64,000 nucleotides of DNA from NCBI RefSeq assembly GCF_001648155.1, contig NZ_CP015199.1, positions 4,535,001-4,599,000 on the forward strand. Direction: 5' to 3'. Below, piece after piece: positions 1-8,784 of this stretch; the first letter of the stretch is position 1; every line of letters starts with the position of its first letter. Made by a program: the position numbers and the translations under genes. Under the pieces are notes generated by a model. The model was not told the DNA's origin. It was given only the letters and a program-made list of their open reading frames with translations, and made no database searches. The stretch is from Chryseobacterium glaciei. Its GTDB lineage: Bacteria > Bacteroidota > Bacteroidia > Flavobacteriales > Weeksellaceae.

Positions 1-2
1 TA

Positions 3-989
3 ATTAAAAATTCTCAGGCAGATCAAAAAGCATTGGATGCCTATAAAATAAGACTGAAAAAATCCAGAGACAATGCAAAACAGAACAAATCTACCATTAT
101 GGCAGGTTTGAGAAGTTACGCACAGTATGGCGCTCAGAATCCTTTCAATAATGTTTTAAGTGATGCTGAATTAGATGCTTTAAAAGCAGAAGATTTAATT
201 AATGTTCTTCATGACTTATTCAATTTCAAGCATAGAGTATTGTATTACGGACCAAAAGCAGGAAATGAAGTTGTTGCTTCTTTAACTCCAGTTCACAAGC
301 TTCCTGCTACGTTGAAAGAATTGCCTAAATCTAAGACTTTCACACAGGTTCCAACAGATAAAAACAAAGTATTATTTGCTCATTATGATATGGTTCAGGC
401 CGAGATTTTCTGGGTGAGAAATTCTGATCAGTACAATGCTTCTATTACACCGACTGTAAGTTTATTCAATAATTATTTTGGAGGCGGAATGGGCTCTATT
501 GTTTTCCAGACGATTAGAGAATCTAAGGCTTTAGCATATTCTACTTATTCTTATTTCTCACTTCCAAGCAAAAAAGAAGATAAGGATATTGTTATGGCTT
601 ATGTAGGAACGCAGGCAGATAAGTTCAATGACTCTACTCTAGCGATGAATGAGCTTCTGACAACACTTCCAAAATCTGATCAATTATTCGAAACAGCGAA
701 AAATGGATTGAAAAAATCTATTGCTTCCGAAAGAATAACTCAGGACGGAATTATCTTCTCTTATTTAAGATCCCAAAAGCTTGGAAATAACTTTGATATG
801 AGAAAGAATGTTTACGATCAGGCTCCGAAATTAGCTTTCACAGACATCAACAGTTTCCACGATAAGGAAATGAAAGGTAAAAACTTCACTTACTGTTTAG
901 TCGCATCGCAAGACAAAGTAAATGAGGCCGATATGAAGAAATTAGGCGAAGTAAAAAAACTTAATTTAAACGAAATATTCGGTTACTAA
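3..989 (+). CDS. M16 family metallopeptidase, C-terminal part (5' truncated)
   Basis: The reading frame is open from the first bases of the window, so this is the 3' part of a longer gene and not a gene starting at the in-frame TTG at 33. The visible part matches the C-terminal, non-catalytic half of M16 (insulinase/pitrilysin-like) peptidases. The best signature is the stretch around residues 150-170 of the visible part (FGGGMGS, then FQTIRESKALAYS), which corresponds to the conserved GGGMxSxLFxxIRExxGLxY motif of the M16 C-terminal domain. The zinc-binding HxxEH motif would lie upstream of the window. These are usually periplasmic or secreted in Bacteroidota, but no signal peptide can be seen here. 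The next gene has its own promoter. Confidence 0.85.
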   Translation: MKNSQADQKALDAYKIRLKKSRDNAKQNKSTIMAGLRSYAQYGAQNPFNNVLSDAELDALKAEDLINVLHDLFNFKHRVLYYGPKAGNEVVASLTPVHKLPATLKELPKSKTFTQVPTDKNKVLFAHYDMVQAEIFWVRNSDQYNASITPTVSLFNNYFGGGMGSIVFQTIRESKALAYSTYSYFSLPSKKEDKDIVMAYVGTQADKFNDSTLAMNELLTTLPKSDQLFETAKNGLKKSIASERITQDGIIFSYLRSQKLGNNFDMRKNVYDQAPKLAFTDINSFHDKEMKGKNFTYCLVASQDKVNEADMKKLGEVKKLNLNEIFGY

Positions 990-1073
990 AATAAATGAAA
1001 AAGTTCTGGAAACAGGGCTTTTTTCTTTGTACTACATCAAAAACAATTATAGATTTTATTTATCAAAATCAAC

Positions 1074-1104
1074 TTGTTCGATAGATGAAATACCCTTATC
1101 TTTG
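1074..1104 (+). promoter_or_regulatory. Bacteroidota-type promoter of ahpC
   Basis: TTG at 1074-1076, 20 bp, then TATCTTTG at 1097-1104. This fits the -33 TTG / -7 TAnnTTTG consensus of flavobacterial housekeeping promoters. The predicted transcript start, near 1110, lies downstream of the alternative start at 1085 and supports the ATG at 1139 for ahpC. Confidence 0.65.
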
Positions 1105-1138
1105 CCACAGAAAATTTAATTATAAAAACGAGAAAATT

Positions 1139-1771
1139 ATGTCTTTAGTAGGAAAAAAATTCCCGAATGTAGCAATTGATGCAATGTCTGAAATGGGTGA
1201 TGATCTTAGAATCAACATCTTCGAAGAAACAACTAAAAACCAACAGAAAGTAATTTTGTTCTGGTATCCAAAAGATTTCACTTTCGTATGTCCAACTGAG
1301 CTTCACGCTTTTCAGGAAGCTTTAGGTGAATTCGAAAAAAGAAACACTAAAGTAATCGGTGCTTCTTGTGATACAAACGAAGTACACTTCGCTTGGTTGA
1401 ACGTTTCAAAAGATAACGGAGGTATCGAAGGGGTAACTTACCCACTTTTAGCTGATACTCACAGACAATTGGCAAACATGCTGGGAATTGTAGATCAGGA
1501 TTTCGAATATAACGATGAGGGAGAAGAAGTTTTCACAGGTTCTAATGTAACTTACAGAGCAACTTACCTAATCGACGAGACTGGAAAAGTATTCCACGAG
1601 TCTGTAAACGATATGCCTTTAGGAAGAAACGTAAAAGAATATTTAAGATTGATCGATGCTTACACGCACGTTCAGAAGCACGGTGAAGTTTGTCCTGCAA
1701 ACTGGGAAGAAGGAAAAGATGCAATGAAAGCTGACAGAAATTCAACTGCTGAATATTTAGCTAAGAATTAA
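1139..1771 (+). CDS. ahpC: Peroxiredoxin (AhpC/Prx1-type 2-Cys)
   Basis: A typical 2-Cys peroxiredoxin of 210 residues that reduces hydrogen peroxide and organic peroxides in the cytoplasm. The peroxidatic cysteine is C51 in FVCPTEL, preceded by the WYPKDFTF strand. The resolving cysteine is near residue 185 in EVCPANW. The ATG at 1139 (MSLVGKKFP) is preferred over an in-frame ATG at 1085, because the latter lies upstream of the predicted transcription start and adds an unconserved 18-residue tail. A hairpin terminator follows, then a thioredoxin gene whose product could serve as its reductant. No OxyR-like box was recognised. Confidence 0.95.
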   Translation: MSLVGKKFPNVAIDAMSEMGDDLRINIFEETTKNQQKVILFWYPKDFTFVCPTELHAFQEALGEFEKRNTKVIGASCDTNEVHFAWLNVSKDNGGIEGVTYPLLADTHRQLANMLGIVDQDFEYNDEGEEVFTGSNVTYRATYLIDETGKVFHESVNDMPLGRNVKEYLRLIDAYTHVQKHGEVCPANWEEGKDAMKADRNSTAEYLAKN

Positions 1772-1790
1772 TTTAATGTGTTAATATGGC

Positions 1791-1847
1791 AATGAGATAG
1801 TTTGCTGATGATTCTTAGGAGCATTTTCAAATTATCTCATTCCTTTT
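1791..1847 (+). terminator. Long-loop intrinsic terminator after ahpC
   Basis: Inverted arms AATGAGATAGTTTG (1791-1804) and CAAATTATCTCATT (1828-1841) pair with one mismatch across a 23-nt loop and are followed by CCTTTTTT. Confidence 0.6.
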
Positions 1848-1877
1848 TTAATTAAATTATTAATCAACAAATCAATT

Positions 1878-2186
1878 ATGTACACAGAATTAACCGAAGA
1901 TACGTTACAAAATATCGTAACAGACAATGAAAAAGTAGTTGTTCAATACGGAGCAACATGGTGTGGAAACTGCAGAATTATGAAGCCAAAATTCAAGAAA
2001 TTAGCTTCTGAAAATGACAGCATTCCTTTCCTTTATGTAGATGCAGAAAAATTACCGGAAAGCAGAAAATTAGCTAAAGTTGACAATTTACCGACTTTCG
2101 CGATCTTCAAAAATGGTGAATTGGTGAATCAGGTTCAATCTAATCAGGCTGAAAGTTTAATTAACCTTTTTAATGAATTAGCATAA
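1878..2186 (+). CDS. Thioredoxin family protein
   Basis: A single thioredoxin-fold domain of 102 residues. The redox motif is WCGNC with cysteines C29 and C32, instead of the classical WCGPC. The cis-proline is in the DNLPTFAIF segment. There is no signal peptide, so it should act in the cytoplasm. It lies just downstream of ahpC behind a terminator, and its stop codon overlaps the start of the next gene (TAATG), which implies translational coupling. Its likely role is electron transfer to peroxiredoxin or related thiol maintenance. The Asn in place of Pro in the active site would change its redox potential; that it is a thioredoxin-like oxidoreductase is clear, but its exact partner is not. 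Confidence 0.88.
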   Translation: MYTELTEDTLQNIVTDNEKVVVQYGATWCGNCRIMKPKFKKLASENDSIPFLYVDAEKLPESRKLAKVDNLPTFAIFKNGELVNQVQSNQAESLINLFNELA

Positions 2187-2434
2187 TGAAGTTACCCGTA
2201 ATAAGACAATTTTACCAAAATCAAACACCTGAAAATCTTGAAAAAACATTAGAAGTTTTAGAAAGTTTCAGCGAATTCAGAGGAACAAGTGAAGAGGACT
2301 TAAACGTTGCAGGTGAGTTAATTACAAACATCTGCGGAGCATTGGAAGTTCACGCCAACGTACAAAACGGAATGAGTGAAAAAGATGCTTTAAATTCTTT
2401 TGCTCAAAAGGTTTTAGGATCGATTGATAAATAA
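2186..2434 (+). CDS. Small conserved protein (DUF6952-like)
   Basis: 82 residues, predicted soluble and mainly helical, starting within the stop codon of the thioredoxin gene (TAATG overlap). The sequence (MKLPVIRQFYQ at the start, ICGALEVHANVQNG in the middle) resembles a small family that commonly follows thioredoxin genes in flavobacteria; I recall it as DUF6952, but could not check this. No catalytic motif is visible; there is one cysteine in NICGALEVH. The coupling suggests that it works with the thioredoxin. Confidence 0.75.
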   Translation: MKLPVIRQFYQNQTPENLEKTLEVLESFSEFRGTSEEDLNVAGELITNICGALEVHANVQNGMSEKDALNSFAQKVLGSIDK

Positions 2435-2437
2435 AAC

Positions 2438-2535
2438 TTAAACACTAATACCACAAATATTTCACGAATCTACACAAATAAGTTTATAAAAATTTAGTGT
2501 TTATTTGTGATAAAATTAGTGTCATTTGTGTTTAA
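2438..2535. repeat. Imperfect inverted-repeat element
   Basis: The left part begins TTAAACACTAAT and the right part ends in the complementary ATTTGTGTTTAA. The two halves pair imperfectly over about 40 bp each around a short A/T centre at about 2480-2495. It lies between the 3' ends of two convergent genes and resembles intergenic palindromic elements common in flavobacteria. Confidence 0.5.
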
Positions 2536-2550
2536 ATCACCAAAAATAAA

Positions 2551-2580
2551 ATCCCGATGAAAAGACATCAGGATTTTTTG
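2551..2580. terminator. Bidirectional terminator between convergent genes
   Basis: ATCCCGATG (2551-2559) pairs with CATCAGGAT (2566-2574) with one mismatch. A T-run follows on the plus strand, and an A-rich run precedes it that gives Ts on the minus strand. Confidence 0.65.
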
Positions 2581-2606
2581 GGTTTATAAAATTTCTTTAC
2601 TTTATA

Positions 2607-3293
2607 TTAGCTTCTTCTGCTCATCAAAATGCTCAAGATATACCAGAACAACAACATGATAGAAGCAAAAAGCTGTAACGAAGCTCCTACATACTGATTG
2701 GTTGCGTAAGAATCCTTAAGCTTACTTGTTTGATATAAAATTGTTGCAGAAGCCAAAATCACCATTCCTACAGAGAACCAAAGTCCAAGATTGAAACCGA
2801 AAATCATTCCGGCAACGATTAATCCTAATGCGATAAATCCACCGATAACGATAATATTTCTTAAAAAAGAAAAATCTCTTTTAGAAGTAAAAGCTACCGC
2901 TGAAATTCCTGCAAACATGCCAACCGTTAATGTTGCTGCCTGAAAAATTACCTGCGCTCCGGAATACACCATCGCAATGTAAATTAACGGTAAGAAAATA
3001 ACCGCTTCAAGCAAAATATAGAATCCAAGTCCGAAATATTGCGTTGATTTACTTTGTGAAAGTGACCATTTTGCAGCTAAAACTGAAGCTAGCCAAAATA
3101 CACCGATAATCAGTAACCATACGAATCTTTGCGCGAACATTGCAACGATCAATTGCTCAGGAACCACTTTTAATAAAACGGTTTCAACTCCAATAAATCC
3201 AAGGATTGCCAGAGCAACATGCAAATACGTTTTCTTGTAAAAACTGGCCTTTTCTACGTCCGTAGAATTCGCCACTAAAACATCTGTCATCAT
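2607..3293 (-). CDS. Bax inhibitor-1/YccA family membrane protein
   Basis: An integral membrane protein of 228 residues with about seven hydrophobic segments after a short polar N-terminus (residues 1-22). The arrangement, with the closely spaced final helices and a polar C-terminus (MSRRS), fits the BI-1/YccA (TMBIM) family, whose members act as calcium-leak channels or modulators of FtsH-type membrane proteolysis. Two adjacent ATG codons could start it (3293 or 3290). A bidirectional terminator lies downstream. The gene upstream on the same strand is a small secreted protein with no obvious link. The family assignment is good; the function here is unknown. Confidence 0.85.
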   Translation of the reverse strand: MMTDVLVANSTDVEKASFYKKTYLHVALAILGFIGVETVLLKVVPEQLIVAMFAQRFVWLLIIGVFWLASVLAAKWSLSQSKSTQYFGLGFYILLEAVIFLPLIYIAMVYSGAQVIFQAATLTVGMFAGISAVAFTSKRDFSFLRNIIVIGGFIALGLIVAGMIFGFNLGLWFSVGMVILASATILYQTSKLKDSYATNQYVGASLQLFASIMLLFWYILSILMSRRS

Positions 3294-3330
3294 AGTTTAT
3301 ATTTTTTATTTAAATATAATTAAAAATAAA

Positions 3331-3777
3331 TTATTTTTTGAATGGTTTAACTCCAAGAATCTTCCCATTATTTTCAAATACCGCCGTAATAACCTCCTTT
3401 GGATCAGCAGACTTATCATCAGCATATTTATATTGGATCATCGGATAACTATTACCATCTATCAAAGGTTTGTAGCCAGTTTTAATGATCGTAAACTTTT
3501 TGCTGGTATTGATATCTGTCGACAGTTTTGTAAACACTTTATCAGTTACCACTTGCTTTGCCTTATCAGAAAGTAAAGCTTCCATTCCTTTTCTGTCAGA
3601 TGATTTTAGGGCGGTGATAAATTGCAGAAACTTCCCGTTGTATAGATCAATCTGTTTTTTGTTCAGATCTAAAGGAGTTTCTGTCTTTCGGTTGTTTTCC
3701 ACCTTTAAATCAACAACTTCCTGCGAAAAGAAAAGCTGTACAGATAAGATTGAAAGTATTAAAAATATTTTTTTCAT
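3331..3777 (-). CDS. Secreted protein of unknown function
   Basis: 148 residues with a clear Sec signal peptide (MKKIFLILSILSVQLFFSQ, cleavage after about residue 18-19). The mature part is charged, with a helical segment (about residues 35-75) followed by beta-rich sequence ending GVKPFKK. I do not recognise a domain, although the size and mixed fold resemble small NTF2-like or DUF4878-like periplasmic proteins. It is on the same strand as, and 44 bp downstream of, the acyl-CoA reductase gene, and may be co-transcribed with it. Confidence 0.75.
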   Translation of the reverse strand: MKKIFLILSILSVQLFFSQEVVDLKVENNRKTETPLDLNKKQIDLYNGKFLQFITALKSSDRKGMEALLSDKAKQVVTDKVFTKLSTDINTSKKFTIIKTGYKPLIDGNSYPMIQYKYADDKSADPKEVITAVFENNGKILGVKPFKK

Positions 3778-3821
3778 TTTAGTAATTTCGGATATAAATT
3801 TGCACTTGAAGATACGTAAAA

Positions 3822-4856
3822 TTAAATTAATTCTAGAAATTTCATCGTATCCACATTATCCGCATAAGTATCCAAACCTGGATTTTGCGCTTGTCCAAAA
3901 TATACAGAATCTAGACCAAGTTCTTCTTTAGCCACAATACATTGAATATTTTCTTCATTTTCAGCAATAAAGCTTTTCACATTCTCCAAAGAAGAATATC
4001 TACTGAAATTAATCACAGAAAGCGGACTGAATAATTTATCATCTTCTTTCATCATCACAAAATTATTATCCCAGAATTTATCCAGATTTAAAAGATAAAC
4101 CGCTCTGTTATATTCATAATTATTTGCATATTTATTATGATTGATAATATCCTGATAGCCTACAAAGCTTTCAAATAATCTGTCAATTACAAAATCGTCC
4201 GGAATTAAAATTCTAGTTACATTTCTGCAACCCAATCCAAAATATTGGAAAATATCATTCGCTAAAAGTTTTAATTCTTCAACCGTTTCATCACCTTTCA
4301 AAATGGCAACTGAAGTTCTGTTTTTACGGATAATATTCAGATGTTTTTTAAAATAATATTCTAAATATCTCGCTGTATTATTACTTCCTGTTGCGATCAC
4401 TGCGTCATAACTTTCCAACCTTTCAACGAATTCATATTCAACATTATCGCTAGAAAACTCTTTCCATTTTTTTAATAAAAACGGAACCATATACCTGTCT
4501 TTTGAAGATAATTTGATCACCGGAATATGATTGCTCAATACAACAGAAATCACATCATGTAATCCTACCAAAGGAATATTTCCAGCCAGGATTAATCCTA
4601 CTCTTTTTGTAATTTTAGAGATGGAATAATCTTTAAGCCAATCCTTAATATTTTCTTCCGTCAGCAGATCCGACCACTGTTTAAGAGCAAATTTCTGATT
4701 ATCAATGGTAAACCAAGGGTTTTCCATTTCAGACTTTCTTAACAATAATTCAAAATCAGAATCATTCTCGTTATATTCAGCAATATCTTTTGCTAAAAAC
4801 TCTTTTATATAATCACTTAGGTTAATAAGTCCTAAAACTTGATTTTCGATATTCAT
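3822..4856 (-). CDS. Acyl-CoA reductase (LuxC-like)
   Basis: 344 residues related to the LuxC-type acyl-CoA reductases of the aldehyde dehydrogenase superfamily. The conserved core includes LAGNIPLVGLHDV (about residues 110-122), ATGSNNTARYLEYYF and FGLGCRNVTRI, the last containing the likely catalytic cysteine. It would reduce acyl thioesters with NAD(P)H. It is divergent from a ferredoxin gene, an arrangement I remember as conserved in Flavobacteriia just upstream of serC-serA. A -7 element TAAATTTG on the minus strand (4895-4902) faces the ferredoxin promoter. The family is well supported, the substrate unknown. Confidence 0.8.
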   Translation of the reverse strand: MNIENQVLGLINLSDYIKEFLAKDIAEYNENDSDFELLLRKSEMENPWFTIDNQKFALKQWSDLLTEENIKDWLKDYSISKITKRVGLILAGNIPLVGLHDVISVVLSNHIPVIKLSSKDRYMVPFLLKKWKEFSSDNVEYEFVERLESYDAVIATGSNNTARYLEYYFKKHLNIIRKNRTSVAILKGDETVEELKLLANDIFQYFGLGCRNVTRILIPDDFVIDRLFESFVGYQDIINHNKYANNYEYNRAVYLLNLDKFWDNNFVMMKEDDKLFSPLSVINFSRYSSLENVKSFIAENEENIQCIVAKEELGLDSVYFGQAQNPGLDTYADNVDTMKFLELI

Positions 4857-4884
4857 AATTACTGTAAAATTGGGGAATATTTTG

Positions 4885-4902
4885 TAATTTTGTGCAAATT
4901 TA
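4885..4902. promoter_or_regulatory. Face-to-face -7 elements of the divergent acyl-CoA reductase/ferredoxin promoters
   Basis: TAATTTTG (4885-4892, plus strand) fits the -7 element of the ferredoxin gene. CAAATTTA (4895-4902), read on the minus strand as TAAATTTG, fits that of the acyl-CoA reductase. The predicted transcripts would overlap slightly at their 5' ends. No good -33 TTG was found at consensus spacing. Confidence 0.45.
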
Positions 4903-4915
4903 AAAAAAATTAGCG

Positions 4916-5266
4916 ATGGCTATTAAAATAACTGATGAATGCATTAATTGCGGTGCCTGCGAACCAGAGTGTCCCAACAATGCAATATATGAAGGAGCAG
5001 TAGATTGGAAAGCTTCCGAGGGTACTGAGCTTAAAGGTACTGTCACATTGACATCAGGACTTACAGTGGATGCAGATGCACCGCAAGAGCCTGTAAATGA
5101 TGATGTTTATTTTATTGTAACAGATAAGTGTACAGAATGTAAGGGATTCCATGAAGAACCACAGTGTGCAGCGGTTTGCCCGGTAGATTGCTGTGTTCCT
5201 GATGAAGATCATGTAGAATCTGAAGAAGCATTGCTTAACAAGAAAGCATTTTTACACGGTGAATAA
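4916..5266 (+). CDS. 4Fe-4S dicluster ferredoxin
   Basis: 116 residues with two cluster motifs: CINCGACEPECP (about residues 9-20), and CTECKGFHEEPQC followed by CAAVCPVDCC near residues 82-100. The longer insert in the second motif is typical of Alvin-type (2[4Fe-4S]) ferredoxins. The protein is acidic and cytoplasmic, a low-potential electron carrier. It is divergent from the acyl-CoA reductase gene and followed by a strong terminator. Its redox partner cannot be read from the sequence. Confidence 0.93.
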   Translation: MAIKITDECINCGACEPECPNNAIYEGAVDWKASEGTELKGTVTLTSGLTVDADAPQEPVNDDVYFIVTDKCTECKGFHEEPQCAAVCPVDCCVPDEDHVESEEALLNKKAFLHGE

Positions 5267-5272
5267 AAAACG

Positions 5273-5302
5273 CCGTCTCAGCCAGTATGAGACGGTTTTT
5301 TT
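5273..5302 (+). terminator. Intrinsic terminator after ferredoxin
   Basis: CCGTCTCA (5273-5280), loop GCCAGTA, TGAGACGG (5288-5295), then seven Ts. Confidence 0.9.
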
Positions 5303-5390
5303 AACCAAATATTTCAAAAGATCTAAGTAAAATATTAAAAATGAAACGGTAAGCCCGAAAAGTTCTTACCAAAACCAAAAAAATAAAAAT

Positions 5391-6455
5391 ATGAGCAAAA
5401 AGCACAACTTCAGCGCAGGACCATGTATTTTACCACAAGAGGTATTCGAAAAATCGGCAGAAGCGATTTTAGATTTTAACGGTATTGGTCTTTCTCTTCT
5501 TGAGATCTCTCACAGAAGCAAAGATTTCGTTGCAGTAATGGACGAAGCGCGTGCGATTGTAAAAAGATTAATGAACCTTGGGGATGATTATGAAGTTTTG
5601 TATTTAGGAGGTGGCGCTAGTCTGCAGTTTGCAATGGTTCCTTACAACTTGTTGAAAGTTGGCGGAAAAGCGGCTTATTTAGATACTGGAACTTGGGCTG
5701 CAGGAGCAATCAAGGAAGCAAAAAAATTAGGTAATGTGGATGTTGTAGGTTCTTCAAAAGAGGAAAACTATTCTTTCATTCCTAAAAATTATACTATAGG
5801 TTCAGAGTACGATTATTTCCACTGTACTTCAAACAATACAATTTACGGAACTCAAATGAAGTCTTTCCCGGAAGTTGATACTTTGATGGTTTGTGACATG
5901 AGTTCTGATATTTTCTCAAGACAATTGGATTTTTCTAAATTCGATCTAATCTATGCCGGAGCTCAGAAAAATATGGGCCCTGCAGGAGTTACTTTGATCG
6001 TAATTAAAAAGGAAATTCTTGGAAAAACAGGAAGAGAAAATATGTTGTCGATTTTAGATTATTCTCAGCATATTTCAAAAGAGTCAATGTATAATACTCC
6101 ACCGGTTTTCCCTGTGTATGCATCTTTATTGACTTTGCAACATCTAGAAAACAACGGAGGAATTGCTGCTGCTGAAGCAAGAAATGAAGCAAAAGCAAAA
6201 CTTTTATATGACGAAATTGATAGTAATCCGTTATTTGAGACGTTTTGTGTAAAAGAAGACCGTTCTTTGATGAATGTTTCGTTCAAATTGATCGATGACA
6301 GCAAAAAAGAAGAATTCGACGCTGCTTGGAAAGCTGCAGGAATCAGCGGACTGAATGGTCACAGAAGTTTAGGTGGTTACAGAGCTAGTTTGTACAATGC
6401 TTTACCTATTGAAAGCGTGCAAGTTTTAGTAGATGTAATGAAATCTATAAAATAA
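5391..6455 (+). CDS. serC: Phosphoserine aminotransferase
   Basis: 354 residues, class V aminotransferase. It converts 3-phosphohydroxypyruvate and glutamate to phosphoserine (serine, and in some species pyridoxal, synthesis). The N-terminal NFSAGPC motif, GGGASLQF, CDMSSDIFSR and the PLP lysine K193 in GAQKNMGPAG are all present. It is the first gene of a serC-serA-DUF1015 operon. A short hairpin (GGTAAG 5348-5353 with CTTACC 5365-5370) lies in the leader, 20 bp before the ATG; its role is unknown. Confidence 0.96.
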   Translation: MSKKHNFSAGPCILPQEVFEKSAEAILDFNGIGLSLLEISHRSKDFVAVMDEARAIVKRLMNLGDDYEVLYLGGGASLQFAMVPYNLLKVGGKAAYLDTGTWAAGAIKEAKKLGNVDVVGSSKEENYSFIPKNYTIGSEYDYFHCTSNNTIYGTQMKSFPEVDTLMVCDMSSDIFSRQLDFSKFDLIYAGAQKNMGPAGVTLIVIKKEILGKTGRENMLSILDYSQHISKESMYNTPPVFPVYASLLTLQHLENNGGIAAAEARNEAKAKLLYDEIDSNPLFETFCVKEDRSLMNVSFKLIDDSKKEEFDAAWKAAGISGLNGHRSLGGYRASLYNALPIESVQVLVDVMKSIK

Positions 6456-6513
6456 CTATATTAGGCGACTGAAAAAATTGAAAAATTAAGACATTTCAGA
6501 AAAATATAAAACC

Positions 6514-7479
6514 ATGAAAGTTTTAGCTAACGACGGAATTTCCGAAGCAGGACGAAAAGCATTGCAAGATGCAGGAATCGAAGTACTTGACAACCGAGTT
6601 GCTCAGGATCACGTGATTAATTTCATTAATGAAAATAACGTGGATGTCCTTTTGGTAAGAAGTGCAACGAAAGTAAGACAAGATATTATTGATGCCTGCC
6701 CGACTCTTAGAATTGTAGGAAGAGGCGGAATTGGTATGGATAATATTGATGTTGACTATGCTAAAACGAAAGGCTTAAAAGTGATCAATACTCCAAATGC
6801 ATCGTCAAAATCGGTTGCTGAATTGGTTTTTGGACACTTCTTTGCTCTGGCAAGATTCCTTCACGAATCAAACAGACTGATGCCTTTGGAAGGTGAAACG
6901 CATTTTAATGCGATGAAAAAATCTTTCAGCAACGCTTATGAACTTTCAGGTAAAACTTTAGGTGTTATAGGTTTTGGAGGTATAGGTCAGGAAGTTGTGA
7001 AGATGGGAATTGCTTTAGGAATGAAAATTAAAGTCTTAACAAGAAAGCCTAAAACAAAGGTTCTTACGTTAGACTTTTTTGATGGACAGACTATAAATTT
7101 TGAAATCAGTTCAACTAATGATTCAGATGAATTCCTTAAAGACGTTGATTTCATTAGCATTAACACTCCAAAAACGAACGAATATATCATAGATACCGCC
7201 CAATTTGAAAAAATGAAAGACGGTGTTTATATTGTCAACACTGCAAGAGGCGGCGTTATTAATGAGGTTACTTTAATTGATTTTATTGAGTCAGGAAAAG
7301 TGGCTGGAGCAGCTTTAGACGTTTTTGAAAACGAACCTACTCCGGAGCTTCCATTATTAATGAATCCGGCATTATCCCTTTCTCCACATGTAGGTGGAAA
7401 TACGGTTGATGCTCAGGAAAAAATCGGATTAGAACTTGCAGAACAAATTATTAAGCTACAAAAAGAAACTATACTATAA
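6514..7479 (+). CDS. serA: D-3-phosphoglycerate dehydrogenase (short form)
   Basis: 321 residues, D-isomer-specific 2-hydroxyacid dehydrogenase. It oxidises 3-phosphoglycerate in the first step of serine synthesis. The NAD-binding fingerprint GFGGIGQEV is near residue 155. The catalytic set is R in STARGG-like NTARGGV, E in DVFENEP and H in SPHVGG. It lacks the C-terminal ACT regulatory domain of the long forms, so feedback inhibition by serine through ACT is not expected. It lies 58 bp after serC and 3 bp before the DUF1015 gene, clearly one operon. Confidence 0.95.
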   Translation: MKVLANDGISEAGRKALQDAGIEVLDNRVAQDHVINFINENNVDVLLVRSATKVRQDIIDACPTLRIVGRGGIGMDNIDVDYAKTKGLKVINTPNASSKSVAELVFGHFFALARFLHESNRLMPLEGETHFNAMKKSFSNAYELSGKTLGVIGFGGIGQEVVKMGIALGMKIKVLTRKPKTKVLTLDFFDGQTINFEISSTNDSDEFLKDVDFISINTPKTNEYIIDTAQFEKMKDGVYIVNTARGGVINEVTLIDFIESGKVAGAALDVFENEPTPELPLLMNPALSLSPHVGGNTVDAQEKIGLELAEQIIKLQKETIL

Positions 7480-7482
7480 AAT

Positions 7483-8727
7483 ATGCCTATTTTTAAACCT
7501 TTTCGCGGAATAAGACCTCACAAAGACTTTGAGAGCACTTTCCCTACGCATCCTCTTGATAATTTTACTCAGGAAGAGATTGCGGAGAAAGCTCAAGTTG
7601 AAAATACTTACATCAATATGATTAAGCCATATGTTGTAAGTAAATCCAAAGATATTGACCGAAATTTAAGGAAGATCCGTTCTACTTTTGAAGAATTAGT
7701 GGAAGAGAAAAAACTCGTCCAGGACAGTTCGGCGTATTATCTTTATGAGCAGATCTATCCGAGTAAACAGATTTTCAGAGGCTTGTTGGGTTTAGCAAGT
7801 ATCGAAGATTTCTGGAGCGGAAAGATCAAAAGGCACGAAAGTACCATTCCTCAGAAAAAGGAAAAACTGGCGCATTATCTTGAAAAAGTAAACTTGCAGG
7901 CAGAACCTGTGTTGTTGACCTACCCTTCCAATTCAAAGATTGAATTATTGATGAATCATGAGGAAAAGAATGTTCCTATTTTCAATCATGTTGATACAAA
8001 AGGAATTAGACATAAAATCTGGAGAATTGATAACCGATTGAAATTACAACAGTTCAAGGAAGTTATTGATCAAATTGATGCATTTTATATTGCAGACGGA
8101 CACCACAGAATCGGTTCTACAGCATTAAATGCAAAGTATCATAAAGACAAAAACAAAAGACACAACGGTACTGAGGCTTATAACTTTGTGTATAGTTTTA
8201 TAGTTTCCAACCAGTCTATTAAAATTCATGATTATAATAGAATTGTAACTGATCTAAATAATCTAGAAACTGCGGATTTTTTAAAGCAATTAGAAAAATA
8301 TTTTCTGATTCACGAAAAAGAAGGTACGGCATATTATCCTTCTCAAAAATTCCACATTTCTATGTATTTGGATGGTAAATTCTACTCTCTTCACGTAAAG
8401 CATGAGCTTCGTTCTCAGGAGATGTCTCTGGATAATCTGGATCACCATCTTATTGATAAATACATCTTTAAAGACATTTTAAAAATTGATGATCCCGACA
8501 GTTCTGATAAAATTTCTTATGTAAAAGGAACTTCTAATCTTGAAGGAATTAATCTTTTAAAAGAAAAAATAGACAGCGGAGAAGGAAGAGTCGGATTCGG
8601 AATTTTTCCGGTAAGCTTTAATGATATGATCAAAATTTCTGATCTGAAATTAAGCATGCCTCCAAAATGTACATTCATTGAGCCTAAATTGGTTACAGCC
8701 TTGCTAATGTACGACATGAAACAATAA
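7483..8727 (+). CDS. DUF1015 family protein
   Basis: 414 residues matching DUF1015, with the conserved FRGIRP N-terminus and the DGHHRIGSTAL motif near residue 205. The family (sometimes annotated as SpoIID-like or HTH-domain by automatic pipelines) has no established biochemical activity, but in Bacteroidota it repeatedly sits in the serC-serA operon, as here, with only 3 bp to serA. This suggests a role in serine metabolism or phosphoserine handling. The protein has no signal peptide or membrane segment. Confidence 0.88.
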   Translation: MPIFKPFRGIRPHKDFESTFPTHPLDNFTQEEIAEKAQVENTYINMIKPYVVSKSKDIDRNLRKIRSTFEELVEEKKLVQDSSAYYLYEQIYPSKQIFRGLLGLASIEDFWSGKIKRHESTIPQKKEKLAHYLEKVNLQAEPVLLTYPSNSKIELLMNHEEKNVPIFNHVDTKGIRHKIWRIDNRLKLQQFKEVIDQIDAFYIADGHHRIGSTALNAKYHKDKNKRHNGTEAYNFVYSFIVSNQSIKIHDYNRIVTDLNNLETADFLKQLEKYFLIHEKEGTAYYPSQKFHISMYLDGKFYSLHVKHELRSQEMSLDNLDHHLIDKYIFKDILKIDDPDSSDKISYVKGTSNLEGINLLKEKIDSGEGRVGFGIFPVSFNDMIKISDLKLSMPPKCTFIEPKLVTALLMYDMKQ

Positions 8728-8784
8728 AATATTCTTATTTTTTTCCTACTTTTATGCACGGAAAAGAATAAGGTAAATAAAAAA

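Noticed and set aside
33..989. Complete M16-like gene starting with TTG at 33
   Set aside because: The frame is open to the window edge, and the protein lacks the N-terminal catalytic domain; it is a truncated gene.
1085..1138. Longer AhpC start at 1085
   Set aside because: It lies upstream of the predicted transcription start, and the extra residues do not fit the family N-terminus.
5348..5370. Riboswitch in the serC leader
   Set aside because: Only a 6-bp stem is seen, with no known aptamer-like conservation.
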